From assembly GCA_948470475.1 (NCBI GenBank), contig OX419335.1, positions 14,814,740-14,878,739 of the forward strand: a stretch of 64,000 nucleotides of DNA. The letters are read 5' to 3'. The stretch comes from Galaxea fascicularis (Eukaryota > Cnidaria > Anthozoa > Scleractinia > Euphylliidae). Below, piece by piece: positions 11,077 through 23,000 of this stretch. The notes beneath the pieces are model-generated. The model had not been told where the DNA came from. It did no database searches and saw only the letters and a list, made by a program, of their open reading frames with translations. Each line of letters starts with the position of its first letter. Within the stretch, counting starts at the first letter, position 1. A program made the translations under genes and the position numbers.

Positions 11077-12240
11077 GATCATGTTAAACTGGTTCAGCCT
11101 CAGCTGTCGCCTCAGCTCCAAAATTAGACGTTCTTACAAAAAGAAGAGCGTCATTTCCAACGCTGCTGTATGGTGTTGATGGAGAGCCCTCGGCTGGTCG
11201 GGGCTGGTGGTTAAATTGACGAAAATCCGAATTTGAAAGAGATCGCTATGTAGCAGGATCAGTGGAATGGGAACTTGTTTGCGACACCCACAAAGTATGT
11301 GAGGCTCTGAAAGCTTCCAAATGATTTGACTTCTATAGAGAATCGCCCTCTTGTTACACCCTAACTGTAAAAAAAAGGCTCTTCGATTTCTCCCCATCGC
11401 GTCGATTTTCACTGTCAATACAAAGTACTCTCCCTAATGGACGTGACGTGACGTGTCGTGTCGTGTTTGCAGCACTTTTTATTACACGTGAACCGCAAGG
11501 AGTGAGATTATTTTTAAGTTACGAAAAGTTTTCGTCACGGCATGACAGATATTTTTGTATATTGATGGAACACAATACACTTTTCGCATCAGTGTGTGTC
11601 ACTAGTTCTGAAGAGCAGCAGACAGCTCAAAGCATGATAGAATCCAACACAAACAAATTAACGTTCCCACTGTACATGTGACTATTTTATAGTCACTTAG
11701 ACACTTCAGCAGAATTACAACTTACATTCCTTTGTAAAGTGCTCTTGGATATGTAATTTAGAATCTATAGCTTTACTAAAAGAAGTGATTGATGATGGCG
11801 TCGCAGTCTTATCCAACATGCTATTACAAAAAAACACAAAGGAAGGGAGAGGCAGGGCTATTCTCTCCCAGCGCTAATCCTTTGTTAGCGTCTATGAGTG
11901 CAATATTGAACGATACAGCCCTCCGTTAGTTCTTTTTTCACACACAAAGCACCTTATTAACTGTCCAATTTACCCATATATATTCTGATACAGTTACAGC
12001 CCCAGTCTCTAACAGGACCGATCGGATCAATGATGAACAGTTATTGTGAATACTTCCAAAGACCTTCCACACAAATTCAGTTATCTTGGTTTTGGTTTCA
12101 TCTCTTTGGGAAGAACTGTTCCAAGACCGATTCATAAATGGAGGACAAGGGAGTCTGTTGTTGGGAACTGTCGTCTGATGAGTGGGGATGTTTTCCTGAA
12201 AATAGTGGCCACAACTGAGTATAGTTACATAAAAATACCT
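11077..12240. other. Intergenic, nothing recognised
   Basis: Open frames on both strands (for example 11134-11418 minus and 11448-11681 plus) are short and lack recognisable motifs, splice context or repeats. I see no gene. Confidence 0.4.
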
Positions 12241-12248
12241 ACTCGTGC

Positions 12249-12423
12249 AGTGCTTTCAGTAGAACCCAGCACCGGAGTTCCGGCGGGTATTCTGTTGAAC
12301 GTCGGTGGGTATTTTACCGCGTTCAAGTCGAAAATTCAGTTGAAATTCTCCTGCGCTTCCCATATTACTCCGGCGGGTGCTGTTCTGAGGTAGCCACCTA
12401 CATGAAATCTTATTGAAAGCACT
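12249..12423. mobile_element. 175-bp MITE
   Basis: Short TIRs AGTGCTTTCA and TGAAAGCACT are flanked by ACTCGTGC / GCTCGTGC (7 of 8 identical). This fits an 8-bp-TSD superfamily such as hAT. CCGGCGGG-type motifs occur near both ends. No coding potential. Confidence 0.6.
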
Positions 12424-12431
12424 GCTCGTGC

Positions 12432-13169
12432 GTTTTTTGGACAAAACTAATGGAGAAACTGTGGAAGAAATCAACCTGAGATGCCTTCAAATAAAAGCTA
12501 AATTTACTGCATGAAAATAACACAACATAAAAACAACAGGATGCATTTTGAAATGTGGCTGATTGCCAATGGAAAATATATCTGAATCGCTCACGGCCTA
12601 CTAAGAATAAAAAATTAAGGAAATTTCCAAATCCCAAGGAACAGTGGTGGTTTTGGATACCAAGTTGTGAAAGTAATCACTAAAATGAGGTGTTCAAATA
12701 TGAAAAGGCACTCTTACCTCTACGTTTTGAATGGTGCCACTTTTCATTAAACTCGGCAAGACCATCTAAGAATAGTGGGGAAAGTGACATATTTGGTTAT
12801 CACATGTGGCATGTTGTTTCTTTAAATCATTTTTAATGTTGCATTTGATAATAAACTGAATGGAAGTGTTGGTGCAGAGATCACACCATCATGTCAATAT
12901 AGAAAACTTTTTAAAATGGTATCTCATAAGCTGTTTTAATCTTTTTTTTTTTTTGCTGTTGACAATTTCAGAAATAAAGTTTTCGTACTGTAGCAAAACA
13001 TAAAACTGTAATTTGTGCAAAATAATAGACAACTGGCAGTTGACATTCGAGCACTAAACAATCGAGCTCTTCTAAATCTGAACACGTGAATATTTCTTGT
13101 CATATTCAAAAGGCTTAAGTATTTCTGTTTAAGGAATGTGGGAAATGAGACAATTACAATGAACCTGCA
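12432..13169. other. Intergenic, nothing recognised
   Basis: AT-rich sequence with a T-run at about 12943-12955. No gene, tRNA or clear repeat was seen. Confidence 0.4.
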
Positions 13170-13177
13170 GTTTTCAG

Positions 13178-13691
13178 GGTAATGATAACGAATCCGATCC
13201 AACCGACACGTTACGTAAGTAGTAAGTAAGTAAGGAATTTTATTTATTCACATATCGCATATGAGCTAGCCAGGGCTCGTTTAAATGCAAATGTGCCGAA
13301 GACCAGCAACACTAGGGGTGGTCACAGACAGCGTTCGTTACGTCCCCAGTGGCTCTTTAACGTCCCACAGAATCAATTATCGTCTTTATCCTAGAAAGAC
13401 TAGAAAGTCTAACCAAAAGGAGGCAATTTCTCCTCAACCTGGGACTTGAACCCACGACCTCCAGCACGGTAGTCCGGTACTCTACAAACTGAGCCAACCG
13501 GTCGTTGGTCAACGTGTCGATCGACTGTTGGCCGACTGTCGGTCAACTGTGGGTCGACCGTCGGCCAAGTTGAGTTGACAAGTGGAAGTGTGTTGGATGA
13601 CACGTTGGTGATATGTCGGTGATATGTCGGCTGACGCATTGACCGACACGTTGGCCAACGTGTTGGTTGGATCGGATTCGTTACTATTACC
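13178..13691. mobile_element. 514-bp TIR element with perfect 8-bp TSD, carrying a SINE
   Basis: Ends GGTAATGATAACGAATCCGA and its near-inverse are flanked by a perfect GTTTTCAG duplication (13170-13177, 13692-13699). The right third is a run of imperfect GTTGGCCGAC/GTCGGTCA-type units (about 13505-13670). The left part is a minus-strand tRNA-derived SINE (13508 down to about 13215). An 8-bp TSD points to hAT- or P-like transposition. Confidence 0.75.
13215..13508 (-). repeat. tRNA-derived SINE inside the 514-bp element
   Basis: On the minus strand, 13508-13437 resembles a tRNA: GGCTCAGTTTGTAGAG (A-box region) and GTGGGTTCAAGTCCC (B box). The 3' end is a TAAATAAAATTCC stretch followed by TTAC repeats. 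Confidence 0.6.
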
Positions 13692-14010
13692 GTTTTCAGA
13701 TGACTAATAGCCACGGTTCCCAAACCAGCTCTTCAAAAAATGAAATTAATAAAATAAATGACCTATGTTTACTATAGGCAAAATTTACTGCACAAAGGCT
13801 AGAGGAGCCAGGCAAATAAATGAAACAAAATGATTGAAATAAACATAGCAAGGTGAAGGCAAGAGGCAAACCAGGTGGCTATTTACAAGCAAAGCAAACT
13901 CAAACTAGTCGCCAGAGCGGAACTTAAACCCGAACTTCAGCATTACAAGTTCAGCGTCCTAACTGCTCAACCATGCATGATGCCTTAGAATTCAGTTTTA
14001 AAGAGAGTTA

Positions 14011-17000
14011 CTACTGTAGATGGTACATACTACTGTCAATGTTCACAAGATCCTCCTGGGTCTCTTCATTTCCACTTTCATCTTTCTTTCGAGTGAAGGT
14101 GTGTGTTTGATTACCAATTTTTCGAGTTACTGTCATCTGCAGAAAGGGCATCTCATGTCACTCAACACAACGCAAATTGCCTAACAGGTGACCGCTAAAA
14201 TATGATACACACCCCAAGGATGGTCACTAAAAATGCAAGGAATAAAGGGGTCCTCAAAAGCCAAACGTTAAAAGGAGGTTCAATATTGTTGACCTGATAC
14301 AACCCAAAAAAACCATCTTTTGATCTTTACAGATGGACTAATTTTGTCTGTCAACCTGAAAAATGCATATCATTACAGACACTTAGAAACATCCCAGGGT
14401 GTTTGGTGTTAGACTGCATGTAAAATTGTCAAGTCATATGACCCATTCAAACAGAGAATGTCACTGTAGACCTGGAAAGGCCAGTTAACATCAACCTGAA
14501 AAAGATCTTAATAGAGGCACATGATACTTGGTGGCAGACCACATGTGCTGGTACATGTACATATATTACCCATGCAAACATGGAGAAGGTCATTGTAGAC
14601 CTGAAATGGCGAATTAGTATCAACCCGAGTAATGCATCTCATTTTGGAGACACGAAACACTGCAAGGTGTTTTGTGTAGGGCAGCATGTACAGTTGTGGA
14701 ATTGCACAACACATCTGAATGGATCTTATTGTTGACCCAAAAAGGTGAGTTGTTGACTGGAAATATGCCTCTCATTAGAGACGCTTAGTCTTGATATTTT
14801 CAGGTCATCTCAGTGTGGACATGTGTGTGAAAGGAGGGTATGTGTATGAAGGTAAAATGAATTATTAAGAGAAACGGAGGAGTTCCACTGAAAAACTAAC
14901 ATGAGGGAGAACAGGATAGATACTTCCCAAAACGCTACAAATTGAGGCAAGGACAACAAGAAGCAGATCAAGTACAAGGTATGTTCACGAATGTACAAGT
15001 TTACCTCCTCTTCTCCACTAGAATTCCTCTTTGTGGTCCTTTGTTCAGTAACCTGAGTAAAAATTAAAATAAAAAGTTAGGAACATTAAACCAATTGGGC
15101 CCATGTACAGATGCACTTTTTGTCATTACATGTAGTGCTTTTGTTATTTCAGGTACTTTTTACATTATATGCAGTGTCTTATTTCTCATCATTACAAGAA
15201 GTGCTTTTGCATTATATGCAGTGCTTTCTTCATTATGAGGATGAGGTTGAGTTTCGATGGGGATCTGGGTAAAAGCTTATGGAAAACCTACTATGCAATG
15301 GACACTGATGTTGATGATCCGCCATTTTGTTTCCAGCATGCAAATGGACATCCTTGCTCGACATGGATTCAATTTTACACCAGTTGAGCTGGGAACCCTT
15401 TCAGAGTTCTTTTCAAACAAAATGATAGACCAAGGAGTAGCATTATCTATGTTAGATAGCACTTTGGTCGGCCTAGGAGTGAACACAATTCAGTGTTGAC
15501 TGTTTTTCAAAAGAATTTGCTTGATAAAGTTTTCCCTACAATAAGGAATTCTATAACTACTTTTTCAACTTCTGCGTCGAGGTCCTTGTCTGATATGTCA
15601 GTAGATTTGAACTTACTCAGTCCAAATTGCCTCATCCTCCAGTAAATTGTACACTTTGATACAGTGAGCATTGTAGAAATTTCCCTGATTGTAAATCCTT
15701 CATGCAGTAAATTGCCTAGTACAAACTTTGGAATAAATTAAACTCATTGGCAATAGATGAGCTTGGGGAAGGTGCCAAGGGATAGGTGGAGCTGTGTGTG
15801 ATGCGATAAAAACCAAAATACTTACCGAATAAGAAACCACCAAAGGGGGTGGGAGGAGTGGGAACACAAAAGCACAGAACTTGCAGAAGGGAGAAGCAAA
15901 ACGTCCAAAAGATACCTCTTTAGGACAACATAACAAGAACGCAAAACACGGATGCACCTGTAAAACATGCTACTCTGATGCACATGGCCACCACAAACAG
16001 CCGCTGAACGCATTGGCTTGAGTTTAACTTAGCCTAAATTACATTCAGCCACATGAAAAAAAGGGGCACCAGAAGTTCCCTTGAACTTCTTCAGTGCTTC
16101 TCCTCTAAATTTAGTGCATTCTATTCACAAAGAGATCATATCACTGCGAGAGTTTATGCCTGAGATTTCCATTTCATGTACCGATAACTTGCAAACAAGG
16201 TGTGGAGTAATGTGCTCAGCTTCAAATTTCTCAGTCAGACCACAGAGGTTTAGTTTCTTCAAGACTGTGTTCATATTAATTCTACTGATATCAAAGGAGA
16301 GCACAAGCAAGGATGTCTAATATTCGTAATTTGCATGATAGAGTCAATATGGCAGATCATCAACATCAGTGCCCATTGCATTGTAGGTTTTCCATAAGTT
16401 CTTACCCACATTGCCATTAAAGTGTATATGACATGAAATATTTTATTAGCTTATCAGTAAGAGATTTCAAAATGATGAAGAATGGCATTTATTTTATTGT
16501 AATAGCATTCTTGGTTGCTGAGTTATTCAAGATTTTGGTTTATGCAAATTAGAGGACTTGTGACGTCACAAGGCAGACACAAAATTAAGTAAAATCACAA
16601 AATATAGAATATCTGTGCAAATACTGAGTCTACAGGGTTGAAATTTTGCAGGGTTGATGTGCTGCCAGAACTGCACATTGTGATAGTGGTTATGATGTCA
16701 CCATAGCAACATACTTGTTACCAGACCTCTACCTTCCCAAAATGAAAAATGCCCTATTTGTTGCTCAAGAGTCTAACAGACTTTCTTATACCTGTGCTGT
16801 GTAATATTCATATTCACTATCACCCACTGAATGAACATCAAGAGCAAATAGCACTTCTTGGGGAGGGAAACTCTGATTTTATCCTTTGGATGGAGAGGGC
16901 CTGGAGCTCATTGTGTTGGCATGGAAACATCACAGTGGATCATATCATGAAACTTTCTAATGAGTATAACAACTGTAGAAAGTCTTCAGAGATATTCCAT

Positions 17001-20000
17001 TTTTTGTGATTTTACTTCATTTTGTGTCCGCCTTGTGACATCACAAGTCCTCTAATTTGCATAAACCAAAATCTTGAATAACTCAGCAACCAAGAATGCT
17101 ATTACAATAAAATAAATGCCATTCTTCATCATTTTGAAAGCTCTTACTAATAAGCTAATAAAATATTCCGTGTCATATACACTTTAATGGCAATGTGGGT
17201 AAGAACTTATGGAAAACCTACAATGCAATGGGCACTGATGTTGATGATCCGTGGTCTCATAAAAAATTGAGAGACATTACAAATTAAATATTGCTCTTTG
17301 CACGCCCACAGAAATGCAAAAGATTGTATGTCGTTTAATGAGTTTCTAAATTGGACATTTTTGTACTCTTTTCTTCAAAGTAAGTGAAGTTGTGTTGATT
17401 TTTCAAAATATTCCTAGCAAATATGATTAAAGCTGCTTATATCAGAACATCAGAAAACTGCTATAGTGGTGTGTGTTTTCAAGGACACAGAATTTGGCTG
17501 GTGACCTCTCAACTCTGCTGCTTTTCCTCTTTTCACGGGAGATTCAACTTCTCTCTCATGGATAGTTGTGACACTCAACTAACATATTCGTGAAGTAGCA
17601 CAGAAATAAAACCATTCAATGTTCGGAATGTACAACTAATTCCAATCTCTATTGGAAAATTAATTACTACCAGGAATAGCGAACTGATTGCTTAACTGAT
17701 TGACTTGTCAATAATGAGGTGGTGATGTTATTGCTGATACTGTCGATGTAAATACTATCACAAATGCTGGGCCCAGCGTGAATTGCAGGTTAAATTTATG
17801 GGAACTACTATACAAGCCTACATTGTATTGTTGTGTTGGATTTTCCTACATTGGTTCAGTTGTACTACACAACGGCAAAGTTTCATACATGGTTATTCTT
17901 GAAAACCCCTTCCCTGAACTCCACGTTCGCTAATGAATGTCTGGTTTATAAAACAAAATTAAACCTATAATTTTGGAAGAGACAAGACAGATCGAGTGCA
18001 CTTTACTCATCCTTGATTACTACTACTTGTTATTCAATAATTATTGATGTATTTCACTGACCCCATTTGAATCAACTATAGTCACACTTGAGAAAGATGA
18101 TGATGACGATGATGAACGTGGAACATGCTGTTTCATTTGGGGTTTATTTCTTTGACTCAGGATATCATCCAAGCTCTGAGTTCCCATTTCAACTTCACTG
18201 TCAAGGTCTTAAAAATAAAAAGTTGGATAGTTATCATTTACATGCATGATCTTGGGACTTCTTCTTACCTTAGCTATGTATTGCAAAGAACAACACTAGC
18301 TTAGCTGTTACTTTACCAAATGAACGCGATTTTTTAATATTTGATAAAGTAACTCAAGGACTCAGTAAAGGACACAATTGATGATTTGGCCTAAAATCTC
18401 AAGTTACCTGAAATCTGCTCTTCAATTGGCCTACAGAATGGTTATCATGTCAGAATTAACTTACATCTGCAGTAATTTTTCGATTTGAAGGCCTGAATTT
18501 AGAATTTAATTAGAGTGTGGCATTTGCATAAACCCCAAAAAGGAAATCGACCATGCATGACAGATCGTCTTGTTTCTGTTTCTTGAGTTTTTGGCAGAAG
18601 TCATATCCTCATTCATCCAATTCTAGCCTTTACACCACAAAGTAAACACAGAACTACATTGCTAACATGATAACCATCCTGTAGACCAAAGAAGAGTGAA
18701 TTTCAGGGAACTTGAGATTTAAGGCCAAATTTTAGTAAAACTGCATAGTGAAATATCCCTTGAATTTGACCCACAATGAGTACAGCTCAACATTCTGTCT
18801 CACCACCACCACCACCACCACCATTATCTCCCCACCTTTGCTGTGATTCACATCTGTAAACTGCAAGCAGTTGACATGTGTTCTGCCAGTAATTTAGTCA
18901 ATTTAATGCTTTTGCTTTAATAATAGTTATTTTTGCATCAATGTGTGGTCAGGAGCATAAATACTCATCTCAGCAACAATTTCAGCATGTCAAAAAATGT
19001 AAAAACAAGTTTGACTGTCTTGTGACTGAATTTTTTAATAACATTTAAAGGACTGAGACCTAGTCTCAATGTACAATCTGACTCAACTGGTGCAAACATT
19101 TGTTTAATTGTTTGCATGCCTTGCTCTTTGTTAACTGTCATTTTGCATTTTTAACACATTCTCCTACTAAATTCTCAAGTTCAGCTTGGGTAGCCAGCCC
19201 AAGAATGCAGTTTGTGCCTTTACTTACCTCTATCAAGTTGTTGTTCAGGAGAGTACTCCAGACCACCAAACGGTATTCTAAGCAGGTCACTGAACTGTGC
19301 AAAATCAAAACATAATATTAATGAACCAATGTTATTTGAAATCTGTATCTGCTTAAAAGGAAGTCTGCTGAAATGTAACTTTAAAATGCTTCATAGATTC
19401 CACTAAAAACAAAACTGGGAAAATATCTGGCTCTGAAAACATTTAAGCTTCATTTGTTAGCTGGTGGGCAATTTAGTGTCTTGAATCTGGAACGTACAAA
19501 CAAAATAATAAAGCATGATTTAAAAACATTACAACTTACAACTTATATTGTCTGACAAACAGTTGTTTCGACGTCCAAATCAACGATTTTGGAGAGATTG
19601 GAAATGGATCTGGGCCATGTTGATATGTGGAAAGTGTAAGTTTGTGTTTGAATAACCGTCAAATATGTGATAAAATCTACCGATAAACTTCCTTGCTTGT
19701 GTAAGGTTTATTGTGAAATTGACCTCGCATAATGGTCTCAAAATATTGCAAAAATTAGGTATAAATCAGGAGGAAATGACTAAAAAATTAATAAAGCCTT
19801 TTCAGTTGTATTTACATTGTGTACAGGCTGTTTTCTTATTAGTAATTATGTCTGCTATAAACAAATTATGGCCTCTGGAAATTTACCTCCTCAAGGAAGA
19901 GAAGTCTTTGTCAGAGGTGATGGAAATTGTTTTTACAGAGCTGTTGCTCTTTGGAGGGATGAAATAAGCGATATGAAACATGAGGAAATTTGTAGGTTAA

Positions 20001-23000
20001 GCTCTAGTTTGATTAAGAAGAAATTGGAAGGTATTTAAGCCACTACTCTTCTCTTTGAAATCTGTGGAGGAGCATGTCAAGAACAGCACGATTACAGGAA
20101 CTTGGACAGAAACTGTGGACATATTCATCTGCACTACCACTATGTTTTCTCTGTTTTCACTATGTTCACTATAAAGCTGCTGTTGTTGGTGACCCCAGAA
20201 TCCTATGCGCATAAGATAGGGATCTGATTACTGGCAACTCATTCATTGATCGAAGGGTCGTGGAATGCCTGCGACATTTTCACAGAACAGTATCCAGCAA
20301 GAAACCAGCATAAATAATATAAAAATCCCGCAAAAATACTTGAAAAACATCTGGCTCAAACATCTGAGTGTAAGTAAAGGCACATTTCAGGAGTTTTTAA
20401 CCGTGTTAACCTTTCAGTGGAAGTATAAAAAGTTGAAGCAGATCGAGGTGATCAAAGGGTCATAGAATGCCTGGGACATTTTCACAGGACTAGATCCCAG
20501 GCTTTCGCATGTGCCAAAATGGAATTCGCACCAAAGAAACTGAGGCAGACATTCTCGTCAGAAGACAGTGCATTTGAATCTGATATGGACGACTTACTTT
20601 AACTTTCAGTATTGTTACCATTAGTGTACACCAGGTCGCCAAAGGGCAAAGTCAAAAGGACAAAATGAACTTAAAACACTGAATGTATTTTTTTGAATCA
20701 GCATATTTTGAAGATTTATCATTTTGCTCTTTTCTAAAAGCCAGTGATTGAGATTTTGAGGAAAAGAACGGTTGTAATAAACATAGAATATGGTTAATAA
20801 TAAATAAATAATAAATATATTTATATAGCGCCTATATAAAATTCTAAGCGCTTAACAATTCATATGTACAAAGATATAATGCTACCACTGACAATACTTT
20901 TTGTTACAATGTCCTTAAAAATGTCTCAAAATTCAACGAATGTCTGTATTAAAGGTAAAATGAAAATAAAAAGTGTCCTCGGATATCACTGTTCTTTATA
21001 ACATAGGCACGCAATGCGTGCTTGAGCTATTTTGTGAAGGGCGATAAAATGTTGATAAGATAAGGAGAAGTCAGAAAATGGTTGAATGGTGAGTCATTTA
21101 TCTGTGGCGCTTTTGGTTTTTGTTATGGTATCGGAGAAGTACGAGCAAACTGTTTTTCATTTGATTTTTGTTTAGTTTTCTTATTTCTAAGACTGATTTT
21201 GAGTTTGATTTGTACCAATTAAATAGTCATTCATCCTACATTTTTTGAAACAAGAGTTTCATTAATTCCGCAAAAACCGATATATAATATATTTTCTATT
21301 ATTTGTTCATTTTCTTTCTCCGCACTTTCGCAAACACTATATTCGTCCGGTCCCTCAAAACCCCCAAAGTATACGTACACGTGCTGAAACAGTTCCAGGA
21401 CCACATGAAGAAATATTCGCAAACAAACGAACCGCCAAACACAACGTAATATACAACAACAGCAAAAACAAATCAACGTTGAACAAATAGTACTGATAAC
21501 GAATATAGATGTAATTGCCATACTTAATCAATTTCTGATTTTTAAGTGCTTTGTACTTTTTACTTCGGACAGCAAAAATAGCCCGACCTAAACAAACGCT
21601 CTTATTCTAGTGTAGGGCCTTTTGCTGACAACGTCTGTGTACGGTAAGCAGATGAGCGTAACACCGCGTTATATCCCGAAATAAGGGCAATAGTAAACTT
21701 ACCGACTCGAAAACAGACCACCAATTACTTCCAAAATAAGCTCCTCCGAATTAAGAGCGTCAACAGTTGTACAATATTAAAAAACCCGATCAACAGACAA
21801 ACAACGGATCGAAATCCGCCAATAAGAAGAAGAGAAAATTGAAGTTGAGAAAAGTAACCAATAAAAAACGGTTAAAAGCGACCAATCATTGTAACAGAAA
21901 ATAAATTCAATTAGATGTTATTGTAAACATGTTGAATTGACCACGTGCAAATCTTGTGATTGATCAAAGGTCATGTTAGATCCATGTGACCGATCAAAGT
22001 TCGGAGTCGCATTTAACCAACAGCGCTGCCTTATTCATGTGGGTATTAACCAACGAACTTGCTATTACCAAACGTATGCACGTGATAGATCAAAGTTGGA
22101 AATCGCATTTCATAAACAGGGCTGTATGTCTTGGTGCCTGTTTACACGTGAGAGATAAAAGTAATCCATTTGACAAATGAAATCAGCATTTTCATTGTTT
22201 AACATAAAAACGGCTTCACTTCAAGGGGAACAAATATCCAGATTAAGGATTCCCTTCCATAGCATTTTTCTTCCGTGCCAATATCACTTGTGGAAACAGC
22301 CACTTCTGATTAGACTAATATTTATAGTTTTCAAATCCGTCAAACATATGTTTATTTTTCCAGTTTTAACAATGTTCTTGCAGTTTTGACAAAGTTAGCA
22401 AAGGAACAAAAAAACACAAGAAAAATTACAAAACTAAGCACTCGTCCACTTCGAAACGAAATATTTGCTCCCCGAGTAGGAACCGCTCAACCAAATTACC
22501 TTGATGCTGAATCAATTACGACTAGCATTATTCGTTGAACGTTTTTTGCCGCTTTTCACCGCCTGCATTATTTCCGATAATCAGAGCATTCAATCAGTTC
22601 AATGGCAAATAGTAATATGTGATTTAAAGAACACTGCTTGATCTCAGAACGGCATTTCTTCCCCGCTAGGTCTCTCGCGGTTACACTACGGGTTGTTCGA
22701 ATAACTCGACGTTTCAATTCTCAAAAACTAAATTTCACTGTTTTTAACCCTTAAAAATTCTCTTCAGAAGTGGTCGAGTGCCACTAACATAGTTCTACTT
22801 TCGTTTTCATCGGGATGACCGAATTCAAAGATGCTGAAAACCATTGAAGGACTTTCCAGGAGGCGCAGGTTGTGCATCACACGCAATTCAAAATAGTAAA
22901 GACACTTCCCTCGAAAACGTGAGACGTCAGGCTTTTCATTACACAGTAACTTAGTGCTGATTGGCTCTGTAGTAATTTTTACGTGGACTCCGGCTGATCT

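Noticed and set aside
12174..12215. Second hammerhead-like motif (CTGATGAGTGGGGA...GAAAA)
   Set aside because: The flanking strands do not pair to close stem I and stem II needs several wobbles.
12046..12393. 115-codon plus frame as a small gene
   Set aside because: It crosses a MITE boundary and has no recognisable motif or splice context.
13409..13723. 104-codon minus frame
   Set aside because: It is the translation of the GTCGGCC-type repeats and SINE head within the 514-bp element.
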